From contig NZ_JALJCK010000026.1 of NCBI RefSeq assembly GCF_022899355.1, forward strand, positions 1 to 38,675: DNA of 38,675 nt. The letters run 5' to 3'. The first letter of the stretch is position 1; each line of letters begins with the position of its first letter. The translations under genes were made by a program, and so were the position numbers. This stretch comes from Shinella yambaruensis. Lineage in GTDB: Bacteria > Pseudomonadota > Alphaproteobacteria > Rhizobiales > Rhizobiaceae. Below, piece after piece: positions 1 through 6,158 of this stretch. Under the pieces are notes generated by a model. That model was given only the letters and a program-made list of their open reading frames with translations, was not told where the DNA came from and did not search any database.

Positions 1-1
1 C

Positions 2-94
2 GTCCACTGGGAGATCCGCGCCGGCCACCCCGGGATGGTAGTCACCGTCTGGTTGAAACCGTCCCCCAGAGAAACGAGCGGAGGCCAATCGTGA
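2..94 (+). CDS. 3' end of a small unidentified gene (partial)
   Basis: An open frame enters from the left edge and runs to a TGA at 92-94 that overlaps the GTG start of the next gene in a GTGA junction, the pattern used throughout this small-gene operon. About 30 residues are visible, with no recognisable motif. The start lies outside the window or, if the molecule is circular, near the right edge, where a gene begins at 38615. Joining the two ends directly is out of frame by one base, so the link is only suggestive. Function unknown. Confidence 0.45.
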   Translation, partial: VHWEIRAGHPGMVVTVWLKPSPRETSGGQS

Positions 95-294
95 CCGAGA
101 TCTACAAGGACGGCCCGCTTAAAGGTCAGGCGTCTGTGAATGCGCTCATCAGCGCCGATGCGGTCATGTGGCTGCAGCACGCCTCGAAGGAGACGGGTTA
201 TTCGCTTGAGCGGCTGGTGGAGATTAGCGCTGAAGAAGCTGCCTTGTCCTATGCCAAATCCGCCAAACTCTTGAAAGGCCAAGCCGATGAGTGA
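91..294 (+). CDS. Small early protein with KGQADE tail, function unknown
   Basis: Predicted 67-residue soluble protein starting at GTG 91, preceded by a GCGGAGG ribosome site. Residues 15-45 look helical (ISADAVMWLQHASKETGYS), reminiscent of short DNA-binding or antitoxin-like helices, but no family is recognised. The last residues, KGQADE, and the underlying ATGAGTGA stop/start overlap are shared with genes ending at 35931 and 37351. That ties this gene to the rightward early operon at the other end of the window. Probably translated by coupling with its neighbours. Function unknown. Confidence 0.6.
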   Translation: MTEIYKDGPLKGQASVNALISADAVMWLQHASKETGYSLERLVEISAEEAALSYAKSAKLLKGQADE

Positions 295-544
295 TCACGT
301 CGACAAGGCTCAGGCATGGGATGCCTCACGCGCGTCCTATCAAAAAGGCTATGACCGAGGCGTGGCGGAAGCGGCGGCAGAAAATGCGGCACTCCGCCAG
401 ATCATCTCAGATGCGGCCGAGGCCATCGGCAACGGCGCATTCATCGCGCCGACGTGCTCAATCGAGTTCATGGGCGGCCTTCCCAACGAGATCCGGCTGC
501 ATATCGCCTCCATAACCACGAATAGCAACGCGCAAGCCGAATGA
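287..544 (+). CDS. Small hypothetical early protein
   Basis: An 85-residue protein whose ATG (287) lies inside the ATGAGTGA overlap with the preceding stop, so translation is probably coupled. The N-terminal half is charged and helical (KGYDRGVAEAAAENAALRQII could form a short coiled coil at about residues 20-45). The C-terminal half contains MGGLPNEIRL. Its stop overlaps the next ATG at 541. No family recognised. Its place among tightly packed small genes suggests an early host-takeover or regulatory role (inference). Confidence 0.6.
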   Translation: MSDHVDKAQAWDASRASYQKGYDRGVAEAAAENAALRQIISDAAEAIGNGAFIAPTCSIEFMGGLPNEIRLHIASITTNSNAQAE

Positions 545-903
545 ATGATCGCGACAAACGGGATGAAGAGTTTTGGAAAGCTGTGCGCCGGCTTCCTTTG
601 CCGATCACGTGCTTCGCCAACGGCGCCTGTTGCCCGTGGTGCGGCGGCCTGGCGACGATCGTCCGTTTTGGACCGAACCATTGCGAGGAATGCGAAAAGC
701 CTTATGCCTTCGGCTACCCAGAGTGGCACGAGGGAAAAGACCCGTTGAGCTGGGTCCCCTTCCCCTTCGCGGAATTCGAAGCCCTTGGCGGCCGCGCAGA
801 TCTTCTCCCGGAATTCATCCCGAATGACCGCCTGAAAGAAATCTACTTCCAGAAGGCGGAAGAGCGCCTAGGCGCTCAAGCAGACATGTCGAAAAAGAAT
901 TGA
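541..903 (+). CDS. Zinc-ribbon-like small phage protein
   Basis: A 120-residue protein starting at ATG 541, overlapping the previous stop. It carries two cysteine knuckles, CCPWCGG near residues 30-36 and HCEECEKP near 48-55, the typical layout of a zinc ribbon that binds one zinc ion. The remainder is acidic and proline-rich with no recognised domain. Such ribbons in phage early genes often contact nucleic acid or host transcription proteins, but nothing here fixes the target. It is the last small gene before the recombinase. Confidence 0.6.
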   Translation: MNDRDKRDEEFWKAVRRLPLPITCFANGACCPWCGGLATIVRFGPNHCEECEKPYAFGYPEWHEGKDPLSWVPFPFAEFEALGGRADLLPEFIPNDRLKEIYFQKAEERLGAQADMSKKN

Positions 904-915
904 GAGAGAGCAGAC

Positions 916-1752
916 ATGGCCGATAAGTCCCATACCTTCGCCGAGGCGGCCGCCAGCCATATCGAGAACGGCGGCGAGGCGCGCTATCTCCCCCGCATCG
1001 TCGAGTATTTCGGCGACAGGCCCCTTGCCGAAGTCTTCCCCTTCGATCTCCGCCAGATGGCGAAGGCGCTCTATCCCGGCCGCTCCAACGCCACCTTGAA
1101 CCGGCAAGCCCTCGCCCCGGCCCGCGCCGTGATGATCCACGCCTATGAGCGCGGCTGGTGCGGCCCGATGCGCCTGCGCCGGTTTCGGGAAGATACGCCG
1201 AAGCGGCGGGAGCCCGCCTCCCCGACATGGCTGCACGCCTTCGCCCGGCAATGCATGATCGAGGGCAAGCCCCAGCTCGCCGCCCTTGTCCTGCTCATGG
1301 CGACGACTGGCGCGCGCGTGACCGAGGCCATCAATCTGCGCTGGCGCGAGGTCGATCTCCGCCGCCGGAGCATCCTTCTCGTCAAGACGAAGACGGACAC
1401 CAATTCCCCGCGCACGCTGACCGACGAGATGGTGGACCGGCTTGCCGCGCTACAGGAGGGCGCCGCGCTCGACGATCGCGTCTTCGGCTATCGCTGCCGG
1501 CAGAGCGTCAATGCCAGGATCAGGAAGGCGTGCGAGCGCGCCGGCATCTCCTACAAGCCAAGCCACACCTGCGGCCGTCACAGCTTCGCGAACAACACGC
1601 TGGAACTCGGGCTGGACATCAAGACCGTGATGCATGCGGGCGGCTGGCGCAGCTCCGCCGTGTTTCTCGGCGTCTATGCCCGCGCCCATCCCAACGCCGG
1701 GCGCGTCGTCGCCGACCGGCTCAGCCACTACGAATACCGGACAGACATATGA
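916..1752 (+). CDS. Tyrosine recombinase / phage integrase
   Basis: A 278-residue tyrosine recombinase. The N-terminal part (about 1-95) is a SAM-like core-binding region. The catalytic domain follows, with Arg134 in TGARVTEA, a lysine in the KTKTDT beta-hairpin (157/159), a box-II arginine Arg221 in HTCGRHSFA (the histidine is one residue further away than in the usual HxxR), Trp244 in place of the second histidine, and nucleophile Tyr254 in LGVYAR. It cuts and rejoins DNA via a 3'-phosphotyrosine. No tRNA gene or clear attP core was found beside it. It lies next to plasmid-type replication and partition genes, so besides integration it could resolve plasmid multimers, as Cre does for P1. 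That second role is inference. RBS GAGAGAG lies a few bases upstream of ATG 916. Confidence 0.9.
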   Translation: MADKSHTFAEAAASHIENGGEARYLPRIVEYFGDRPLAEVFPFDLRQMAKALYPGRSNATLNRQALAPARAVMIHAYERGWCGPMRLRRFREDTPKRREPASPTWLHAFARQCMIEGKPQLAALVLLMATTGARVTEAINLRWREVDLRRRSILLVKTKTDTNSPRTLTDEMVDRLAALQEGAALDDRVFGYRCRQSVNARIRKACERAGISYKPSHTCGRHSFANNTLELGLDIKTVMHAGGWRSSAVFLGVYARAHPNAGRVVADRLSHYEYRTDI

Positions 1753-1812
1753 CGGCCGAGCGGATTGCAAGGCAGCGGAGCCGCAAAGCGCACGCCGCAT
1801 CCGCCGCCAGAA

Positions 1813-1844
1813 ACGACGGATAAGCTTGCCTTATCGCGCGTCGT
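1813..1844. repeat. Imperfect palindrome downstream of the integrase
   Basis: GATAAG (1819-1824) and CTTATC (1830-1835) form a perfect 6-bp inverted repeat with a 5-base loop. It is extended by outer arms ACGAC (1813-1817) and GTCGT (1840-1844). It could be a weak terminator for the integrase transcript, a recombinase binding site or an operator. There is no T-tract, so simple termination is less likely. The rest of 1753-2040 shows no gene I can support. Confidence 0.35.
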
Positions 1845-2041
1845 GACAACACGCTCGGAACGGCTCCCGAACCCCGCGAAATCGCCACAGGGGAAGCCGG
1901 GAGCCGCCGGACCGGCACGGCGGAGAATCGTGCTAGCGTGCCCGGATCGCCGCAGCGGCGGCGAATCAGGATAGAAAGGACGTTCGGCGCAGCGCGCGCC
2001 GGAGGTCACAGCGAGGATGAATGAGATAACGAGGGCATAAA

Positions 2042-2077
2042 ACGAAAAACCCCGCCTTTGGCGAGGCAGGGTTTTTG
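2042..2077. terminator. Bidirectional rho-independent terminator
   Basis: AAAAACCC and GGGTTTTT flank CGCC-TTT-GGCG, giving a hairpin with T-runs on both strands. On the minus strand it ends the antisense RNA. On the plus strand it can stop integrase read-through or act in attenuation of the replication leader. Confidence 0.75.
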
Positions 2078-2120
2078 GATGATTGGCAAGCTGTTTTGAG
2101 ACCAACCCACCGAGAAACTG
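2042..2120 (-). ncRNA. Countertranscribed antisense RNA (repABC ctRNA-like)
   Basis: On the minus strand a short transcript unit is visible. A stretch containing CAGTTTCTCGGTGGGTTGG and GGTCTCAAAAC is followed by a linker (CTTGCCAATCATCC) and a rho-independent terminator, in which CGCC-AAA-GGCG is nested inside AAAAACCC/GGGTTTTT and followed by T's. The plus-strand template holds TTGAGACC (2096-2103) and GGTCTCAA (2121-2128), so the target leader can fold a matching hairpin. This architecture closely resembles the incompatibility ctRNA between repB and repC of rhizobial repABC plasmids, which represses the initiator by binding its leader. Here it lies in the leader of a different replication gene (2229). 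The exact transcript start is not fixed. Confidence 0.65.
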
Positions 2121-2126
2121 GGTCTC

Positions 2127-2155
2127 AACATAGTTCAGAGCCGGCGAACCCGCAA
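2127..2155 (-). promoter_or_regulatory. Promoter for the antisense RNA
   Basis: Read on the minus strand, TTGCGG (2155-2150) is followed after 17 bases by TATGTT (2132-2127), a plausible sigma-70 promoter that would start the antisense RNA near 2120. It overlaps one arm of the TTGAGACC/GGTCTCAA inverted repeat. Confidence 0.5.
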
Positions 2156-2228
2156 GAGCATGCTTGCGCGGGAACGCTGATTTTTTGCCTCTCGTCACGC
2201 CCTCCCCATTGAGAGGGGACGAAGGACC
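2150..2228 (+). promoter_or_regulatory. Structured leader of the replication gene
   Basis: CGCAAG (2151-2156), loop AGCATG, CTTGCG form a hairpin followed by CGGGAACGCTGATTTTTT, an attenuator-like stem with a T-run. Further on, CCTCTC and GAGAGG pair around a 17-base loop and would fold just ahead of the GAAGGA ribosome site of the ATG at 2229. In repABC plasmids equivalent leader structures let the antisense RNA shut off initiator synthesis. The same logic is inferred here. Confidence 0.45.
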
Positions 2229-2993
2229 ATGTTTGCAGCACTCGGCACGGTGATGACAGGCCTCACCGGCAGGCGCACCCACGCGCCCATCCACCGCCAA
2301 AGCAAGCCGGCCGGCCAATGCGAGGCGACCATCTGGCGCGGCACGACGCGGCGCGATACGCGCCAGATCGTGCTTGCGGCCAGGCGCTATGAGATCGCAA
2401 TGAAACCGCCCGGCAAGCGCACCGGTCCGCTCGGTGCCGTGGCGCTGGAAGTGCTGGAGCTGCTGGCCAACCTGGTAGACTACCGCACCGGCCGCCTGGA
2501 GCCGTCACTCGATACGATGATGCGCAAGCTCCGGCGCTCGCGCGATGCCGTGGTGCGCGCCCTGAAGGCGCTGCGAGACCATGGCTTTGTCGATTGGCTC
2601 CGCCGGTTCGTCCCGACCGACAACGAGGGCAGCAAAGGCCCCCAGGTGCGCCAGGCGAGCAATGCCTACCGGCTGGCCATGCCGGCGAAGGCCCGCGCCT
2701 GCCTCGGCCGCTACGGCGAGGCCCCGCCCCTGCCGGAGGATCGCGAACAGGCCACGGCCGAGCGCGCCGCCGCCCTGGAAGCCTACAGCGCATCGCTTTC
2801 GATCGAGGACGTATTGTCGTCGATCGAGGACACGCGCATGCGGGATTCCCTCACCCGTTTCCGCCTCAACATGTTGAAGAAACGCGAGTCCGTTGAACGG
2901 ACTGAATCCGGGCCTGAATCTATATATAAGGAAGAGCGGACGCCGCTGTTCGGGTCGCTAACGCGCCCCTGCGGCGGTTCCGGCCCGCATTAA
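2229..2993 (+). CDS. Winged-helix plasmid-type replication protein (putative initiator)
   Basis: A 254-residue protein with a winged helix-turn-helix at about residues 67-130 (LDTMMRKLRRSRDAVVRALK is the recognition-helix region), followed by GPQVRQASNAYRL and a helical C-terminus. The arrangement fits a family of small alphaproteobacterial plasmid replication or DNA-binding proteins that I recall; no canonical RepC or RepA signature is seen. Start ATG 2229 follows a GAAGGA site with 2-base spacing. Its leader carries the antisense RNA and attenuator described above, which is how plasmid initiators are copy-controlled. A partition operon follows. It probably starts plasmid replication of the prophage. 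An accessory regulator is the main alternative. Confidence 0.65.
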   Translation: MFAALGTVMTGLTGRRTHAPIHRQSKPAGQCEATIWRGTTRRDTRQIVLAARRYEIAMKPPGKRTGPLGAVALEVLELLANLVDYRTGRLEPSLDTMMRKLRRSRDAVVRALKALRDHGFVDWLRRFVPTDNEGSKGPQVRQASNAYRLAMPAKARACLGRYGEAPPLPEDREQATAERAAALEAYSASLSIEDVLSSIEDTRMRDSLTRFRLNMLKKRESVERTESGPESIYKEERTPLFGSLTRPCGGSGPH

Positions 2994-3004
2994 GTGCGGG
3001 CCGG
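2980..3004. terminator. GC-rich hairpin over the rep stop codon
   Basis: CCGGCCCGCA (2980-2989) and TGCGGGCCGG (2995-3004) are perfect inverted repeats around the TTAAG that contains the rep stop codon. A 10-bp GC stem should form. There is no T-tract, so it may be a processing or stability element, a factor-dependent terminator, or a protein-binding palindrome. Confidence 0.5.
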
Positions 3005-3037
3005 CGGCACCCTCACCATGAAAACAGCAAAAATCGC

Positions 3038-3246
3038 GCAAGCGGAAACCTTTTCTTGCTCTGGAAAAAGATGTGTGGCAGGCCGCCTGCCCCGCTTGAG
3101 GGATTCGTTCGTGAAGAGCGGATTCAAACATGGCAATCTTTCCGCTTGCAGCGTTAACGCAAATGCGTCAACGTTAACGCGCGTGCTTTTGCGCGCAGCA
3201 TGAAGCATGTTAAGGCATTATAAGGAATTGACGTGCATCTTGACGC
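3038..3246. promoter_or_regulatory. Candidate centromere/operator region for partition
   Basis: This non-coding stretch upstream of parA is rich in symmetry. GCAAGCGGAAA (3038-3048) is repeated inverted at 3139-3149. A GCGTTAACGC palindrome lies at 3151-3160 and CGTTAACG at 3172-3179. TGACGC/TGACGT motifs recur near 3165, 3229 and 3241. Partition operons with small ribbon-helix-helix adaptors usually keep their centromere, which doubles as the operator, just upstream of parA. The location fits; binding is inferred. Confidence 0.5.
3151..3171 (+). repeat. Left arm of the inverted repeat bracketing the partition genes
   Basis: GCGTTAACGC, two bases (AA), then ATGCGTCAA. The reverse complement of 4247-4267 has the same word with GG in the two-base gap, so 19 of 21 positions match. 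The arms sit on either side of the parA/RHH pair. Confidence 0.75.
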
Positions 3247-3278
3247 TACTGCGTCCTTGCAACCGAAAGAGGTCAAAC

Positions 3279-3953
3279 ATGCCGGTCATCGCCGTTGCCA
3301 ATCCCAAAGGCGGCGCGGGCAAGTCGACGACGACGCTCGTGCTCGCCACCACGCTCGCCAGCCAGGGCGCCAGCGTCACCGTCCTGGACTGCGACAGAAA
3401 CCAGCCCATCGCCGGCTGGAGGGCAGGGGGGTCGAAAAACCCGCTTGTCGTCGACAGCGCCACGGATGAGGAGAGCTTCAAGGAAAAGCTCGACAGGCAC
3501 CGCCGCGAGCAACAGTTTGTGTTCGTGGATCTGGAAGGGACCGCAAGCCGCCTCATGTCCCGCGCGCTCTTCCGCGCCCATCTCGTCATCATCCCCATTC
3601 AGGCGAGCCCGACAGACGCCGAGCTGGCCGCCCGCGCCGTCCATCTCATCAAGGATGAAGGCGAGTCCTTCGACAAGACGATACCGTACCGCGTGCTGTT
3701 CACGCGCACCTCGCAGGCGATCCCGACCAAGCTCGAAAAGGCGATCCTCGCCCAGCTCAAGGGCGGCGATATCCCGCATTTTGCGACGGCCTTGAACGAA
3801 CGGGCGGCCTTCAAGAGCATGTTTTACCATCAGCTCGACTTGCAGGAACTGGATCCGGGCGATGTCAACGGCCTGCCGCAGGCGCGGGACAATGCCTTTC
3901 GCCTCACCGAAGAGCTGATAAATCTCGTCACCGAAAAGGAAATCGCAGCATGA
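3279..3953 (+). CDS. parA: ParA-family partition ATPase (VirC1-like)
   Basis: A 224-residue deviant-Walker ATPase. Residues 9-16 (KGGAGKST) form the Walker A loop with both signature lysines. VLDCDRNQ near residue 40 is the A-prime region, and [10 protein letters not shown] is the switch region. The frame is open upstream, but ATG 3279 is chosen because the protein then begins directly at the first strand ([12 protein letters not shown]) and has AAAGAGG upstream. No N-terminal HTH is present, so it is the short ParA type that works with a small DNA-binding adaptor. The words [12 protein letters not shown] and [10 protein letters not shown] recall Agrobacterium VirC1. Together with the overlapping RHH gene it should segregate the circular prophage. 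It acts by ATP-dependent nucleoid binding, known for the family. Confidence 0.88.
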   Translation: MPVIAVANPKGGAGKSTTTLVLATTLASQGASVTVLDCDRNQPIAGWRAGGSKNPLVVDSATDEESFKEKLDRHRREQQFVFVDLEGTASRLMSRALFRAHLVIIPIQASPTDAELAARAVHLIKDEGESFDKTIPYRVLFTRTSQAIPTKLEKAILAQLKGGDIPHFATALNERAAFKSMFYHQLDLQELDPGDVNGLPQARDNAFRLTEELINLVTEKEIAA

Positions 3954-4246
3954 GCAGCCCCGGGAAAAACCTTGGATTTTCCAGCAAGCTTGCCAGCATC
4001 AAGCCGGATGCCGAGCCCGAGCCTAAAGTCCCCGACAGCGCGATCGACGAGGTGGCCGCCCGGCATGGCTTTGTTTCTCGCGAGCCGGTGCAGAAGATCG
4101 TCCGCCGCAAGGAGGCGGAGCCCTCCGCGAACCTCAACATTCGCCCGCCGATCTCTACCTATAACCGGTTCGTCTCCTTCGCCATGGAGAACCGCCTGAG
4201 CTATCCGGAGGCGCTGAAGGAACTAATGGACCGGGCGAAAGTGTGA
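3950..4246 (+). CDS. Ribbon-helix-helix partition adaptor (ParB/ParG-like)
   Basis: A 98-residue protein whose ATG overlaps the parA stop (ATGA), so the two are translationally coupled. The N-terminal 55 residues are basic, proline-rich and probably disordered, suitable for stimulating ParA with an arginine finger. The C-terminus (about 62-97, [20 protein letters not shown] onward) looks like a ribbon-helix-helix fold: a short strand followed by two helices. This matches centromere-binding adaptors of short-ParA partition systems, and recalls VirC2, which is also RHH. It probably binds the GTTAAC repeats flanking the operon. Confidence 0.72.
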   Translation: MSSPGKNLGFSSKLASIKPDAEPEPKVPDSAIDEVAARHGFVSREPVQKIVRRKEAEPSANLNIRPPISTYNRFVSFAMENRLSYPEALKELMDRAKV

Positions 4247-4267
4247 TTGACGCATCCGCGTTAACGC
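4247..4267 (-). repeat. Right arm of the inverted repeat bracketing the partition genes
   Basis: Immediately after the stop codon of the RHH gene comes TTGACGCAT, CC, GCGTTAACGC, the near-perfect inverse of 3151-3171. Another TGACGC lies at 4280-4285. Confidence 0.75.
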
Positions 4268-4284
4268 ACGTCATTCCATGACGC

Positions 4285-4313
4285 AAAAAAAGGCGGCCGA
4301 TGAGCCGCCTTTT
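4285..4313. terminator. Rho-independent terminator of the partition operon
   Basis: An A-run, then GGCGGC (4292-4297), loop CGATGA, GCCGCC (4304-4309) and TTTT. The run of A's on the other side makes it usable in both directions. An ATG at 4300 lies in the loop and is therefore not used as a gene start here. Confidence 0.85.
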
Positions 4314-4359
4314 CTGTCGGTCCTTGATCGCGGAAGAGCGGAGGACCATCTATCGAGCC

Positions 4360-4704
4360 ATGTCTCAGACCCCTTGGAAGCGCAAATATCAATGGCGGCT
4401 GACCCGGCCTGAGCAGGACAAGGAAGACTGGTCCGCCTATCACGACGGCCTCTTCATCGGCCGCGTCTCGCGCGACCGGACAAGCCGTTTCTCCGGCAAG
4501 TTTTCCTGGAGCGGCGGATGCTCGTGCTGGTGGGAATTTAAACGCCCGATGCCTCAATACGGATGGGAAGACGAGGCATGGCAAGCCGCCAGGGCGGTGG
4601 AGAACTGGTACGATGAGGGCTGTGCAGCCACCGGGCCGCGCCCCGCTGCCGTCGCGCGGAGAATAGCAGACCTCAAGGCGCGCGGCGCAAAGTTCGGCTG
4701 GTAG
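4360..4704 (+). CDS. Tryptophan-rich hypothetical protein
   Basis: A 114-residue soluble protein starting at ATG 4360. The longer frame from 4300 is rejected because that ATG is inside the terminator. GGAGG lies at 4340-4344, 15 bases away, so translation may be weak. The sequence contains WSAYHDGLFIGRV, SWSGGCSCWWEFKRP and a helical end, a small globular protein with aromatic surface patches. It stands alone between the partition terminator and the convergent hicAB genes. No family recognised; a cargo gene is likely. Confidence 0.55.
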   Translation: MSQTPWKRKYQWRLTRPEQDKEDWSAYHDGLFIGRVSRDRTSRFSGKFSWSGGCSCWWEFKRPMPQYGWEDEAWQAARAVENWYDEGCAATGPRPAAVARRIADLKARGAKFGW

Positions 4705-4732
4705 GGCAGGGGGCGGCAATCCCGCCGGCCCG

Positions 4733-5065
4733 CTACGCCGCCGCATCCTTGATTGCAGCCGCCACCCATTCATTAAGGCTCTTGCCGGCCGCCGCCGCCG
4801 CGATGACGGCCGCCGCATGGTCGGAAGGATCGAGCCGGACATTGAACTTGCCCGAAAAGCTCCGGCGCGGCTCGATACCCTTTTCCCGGCACATCTCAAG
4901 GAAGACGGCGAGGGACTTGCGCCCTTCCTCCACCAGTTCCTGCACGCTTTCGGCATAAAAGTCCGCGCCGCCGTTCAGGCCGAGGAATTCGCCGCGCAGC
5001 ATCTGGATTTCCGGATCGAAGGTCACGACGGCCTTTTCCCCGGCGATTTCGATAACGTTCTTCAT
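4733..5065 (-). CDS. hicB: HicB-family antitoxin
   Basis: A 110-residue antitoxin. The N-terminal part (about 1-70) is the partially degraded RNase H-like HicB fold with RGEFLGLNGGADFYAES and SLAVFLEMCREKGIEPRRS. The C-terminus (72-108, FSGKFNVRLDP then SLNEWVAAAI) is a ribbon-helix-helix DNA-binding module. It neutralises HicA and represses the operon. Start at 5065 is fixed by the ATGA overlap with the hicA stop; the frame remains open further upstream but only as an antisense shadow of hicA. Toxin gene first is the usual HicAB order. On a phage-plasmid it is expected to stabilise inheritance or exclude competitors. Confidence 0.9.
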   Translation of the reverse strand: MKNVIEIAGEKAVVTFDPEIQMLRGEFLGLNGGADFYAESVQELVEEGRKSLAVFLEMCREKGIEPRRSFSGKFNVRLDPSDHAAAVIAAAAAGKSLNEWVAAAIKDAAA

Positions 5066-5316
5066 GGTCTCACCCCGTGTTCGTCCAGCCACTTGCGGAT
5101 ACTCGCCACCGCGCCCTTGTCCGTGTCCGGCGAGGGATGCGGGCGGTGGAAAACCCGCACCTCGCCGAAGAGGAAGACGCCGACGCGGGAGCCTTCCCGC
5201 TCGCTGATCTCCGCCCCGAGCGCCACGAAGAGCGCTTCGATATCGGCCCAGCGGATCGAGCCGCTGACAGGCCGGGAGAAGATGGAGATCAACGTGGTGT
5301 GGTGGCGCTTTTTCAT
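5062..5316 (-). CDS. hicA: HicA-family mRNA interferase toxin
   Basis: An 84-residue HicA toxin, a double-stranded-RNA-binding-like fold. It has RPVSGSIRWADIEALFVALG (14-33), then REGSRVGVFLFGEVRVFHRP with the conserved histidine, and HPSPDTDKGAVASIRKWLDE. This subfamily has its active histidine in the FHRPHP segment. HicA cleaves mRNA independently of the ribosome. The ATG is only a few bases from the predicted transcription start, so it may be a leaderless message. hicB follows with a 4-base overlap. The sequence looks intact and likely active. Confidence 0.9.
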   Translation of the reverse strand: MKKRHHTTLISIFSRPVSGSIRWADIEALFVALGAEISEREGSRVGVFLFGEVRVFHRPHPSPDTDKGAVASIRKWLDEHGVRP

Positions 5317-5351
5317 ATGGTTTTAGTACCAAATATCAGTACCATTGTAAA
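5317..5351 (-). promoter_or_regulatory. hicAB promoter with repeated operator
   Basis: On the minus strand TTTACA (5351-5346) and TACTAA (5328-5323) are separated by 17 bases, a good sigma-70 promoter. The spacer and -10 contain two copies of TGGTACT, a likely HicB operator. The predicted start falls at about 5316-5317, on the hicA ATG, consistent with a leaderless transcript. Confidence 0.7.
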
Positions 5352-5383
5352 GCGGTGAACGGCCATGGCCGGCCGAATGAGCA

Positions 5384-5414
5384 TAAAAAAAGGGGCAGCC
5401 AAAAGCCGCCCCTT
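5384..5414 (-). terminator. Terminator of the leftward late operon
   Basis: On the minus strand AAGGGGC (5414-5408) pairs with GCCCCTT (5396-5390), followed directly by a run of T's. It lies just past the DUF1515-like gene and ends the long leftward phage transcript. Confidence 0.85.
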
Positions 5415-5436
5415 GTCCCGCATCCAAAGCCTGGCG

Positions 5437-5808
5437 CTACCGTCCGATCAACAGACCGGCGATCCTTTTGAGGGCGTCCGCGAAGGAAACGCCGAGCGCA
5501 ACGCCGCCGATCCCCATCATGCCGAGGGCGCCGATCCCCATCAGCTTCCAGCGCCGCACATCGTCGGTGACAGGCTTCATTTCCTTCACGTCCTTTTCCA
5601 GCCCCGCAACCGTCGCCTTCACCTCGCCAACGGCGCCAACGGCGTCATCGATCCGCCGGTGCATCTTCGCCCGGCTTTCATCGGACTTGTCGTCGGATCG
5701 CTGTATCTTGTCCTCGATCCGGCGAAGGTCCTCCAGAATGGCCCGCTGTGAGGCGATCAACTCGCCCATCTGTTGATGCAAGGATGCGTCAGCCACCGGC
5801 GCCCCCAT
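5437..5808 (-). CDS. DUF1515-like membrane-anchored lysis-region protein
   Basis: A 123-residue protein with a long N-terminal coiled coil (about 5-85, rich in heptad-like EDLRRIEDKIQ and HRRIDDAVGAVGEVKATV) and a hydrophobic C-terminus (about 88-120, WKLMGIGALGMMGIGG and FADALKRIAGLLIG) that can cross the membrane. It resembles the DUF1515 proteins of rhizobial prophages. Being the last late gene, next to spanins and endolysin, it may be the holin or a lysis regulator. No other holin is seen in the cassette. The start at 5808 overlaps the o-spanin stop. Confidence 0.65.
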   Translation of the reverse strand: MGAPVADASLHQQMGELIASQRAILEDLRRIEDKIQRSDDKSDESRAKMHRRIDDAVGAVGEVKATVAGLEKDVKEMKPVTDDVRRWKLMGIGALGMMGIGGVALGVSFADALKRIAGLLIGR

Positions 5809-6037
5809 GCTGTTCGCAATCCGGCCGGCTCCACACGCCGGCAGCGCAAAGAGCGACCACGGTGCGATCGATCTTCCGTTGATCTCCCGCCGTTGCGCCG
5901 CGCGCCCCGACGAGATCAGTCCCCACGACGCGGCGCAGGCCCGTCACATCGGCCGGCGCCGAAGTTCCACAACCCGCCGCCGTCAAGGCACCGGTCATAA
6001 GCGCTGCGAGCATCGTCAGCCGCGTTGCGTGCGTCAT
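5789..6037 (-). CDS. o-spanin-like outer-membrane lipoprotein (Rz1-like)
   Basis: An 82-residue lipoprotein. The signal peptide with lipobox (TMLAALMTGALTAAGC) predicts lipidation at Cys23. The short mature part would be periplasmic. Start ATG 6037 has AAGGCGG upstream; longer upstream reading is excluded by that site and the signal sequence. It overlaps the i-spanin gene in another frame, the classic nested Rz/Rz1 layout. With the i-spanin it should fuse inner and outer membranes in the last step of lysis. Confidence 0.7.
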   Translation of the reverse strand: MTHATRLTMLAALMTGALTAAGCGTSAPADVTGLRRVVGTDLVGARGATAGDQRKIDRTVVALCAAGVWSRPDCEQHGGAGG

Positions 6038-6158
6038 TGTTCCGCCTTTCGAACTTCGAGGTGATATCCCGCGCGCCGCCCGCCCGGATCTCGGCATAAA
6101 GCCAGATCAGGGCGCCCGCGATCGCAACGCCCATGATGACCTTGGGCCAGGCGATCAC
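5916..6158 (-). CDS. i-spanin-like inner-membrane protein (Rz-like)
   Basis: An 80-residue protein starting at GTG 6158 with GGAGGT a few bases upstream, overlapping the endolysin stop in a GTGA junction. One N-terminal transmembrane helix (about 3-20, VIMGVAIAGALIWLYAEI) is followed by a charged periplasmic helix (KFERRNNDARNAADDARSAY) that could form a coiled coil. Its 3' half overlaps the lipoprotein gene. It is shorter than lambda Rz but has the same topology and context. Confidence 0.65.
   Translation of the reverse strand: MIAWPKVIMGVAIAGALIWLYAEIRAGGARDITSKFERRNNDARNAADDARSAYDRCLDGGGLWNFGAGRCDGPAPRRGD

Noticed and set aside
1765..1974. 69-codon frame after the integrase
   Set aside because: TTG start, no ribosome site, low-complexity product, and it covers the palindrome at 1813-1844.
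3207..3278. Extended N-terminus for ParA
   Set aside because: The extra 24 residues are cysteine/arginine-rich, lack a ribosome site, and the family begins at the first beta strand just before the Walker A loop.
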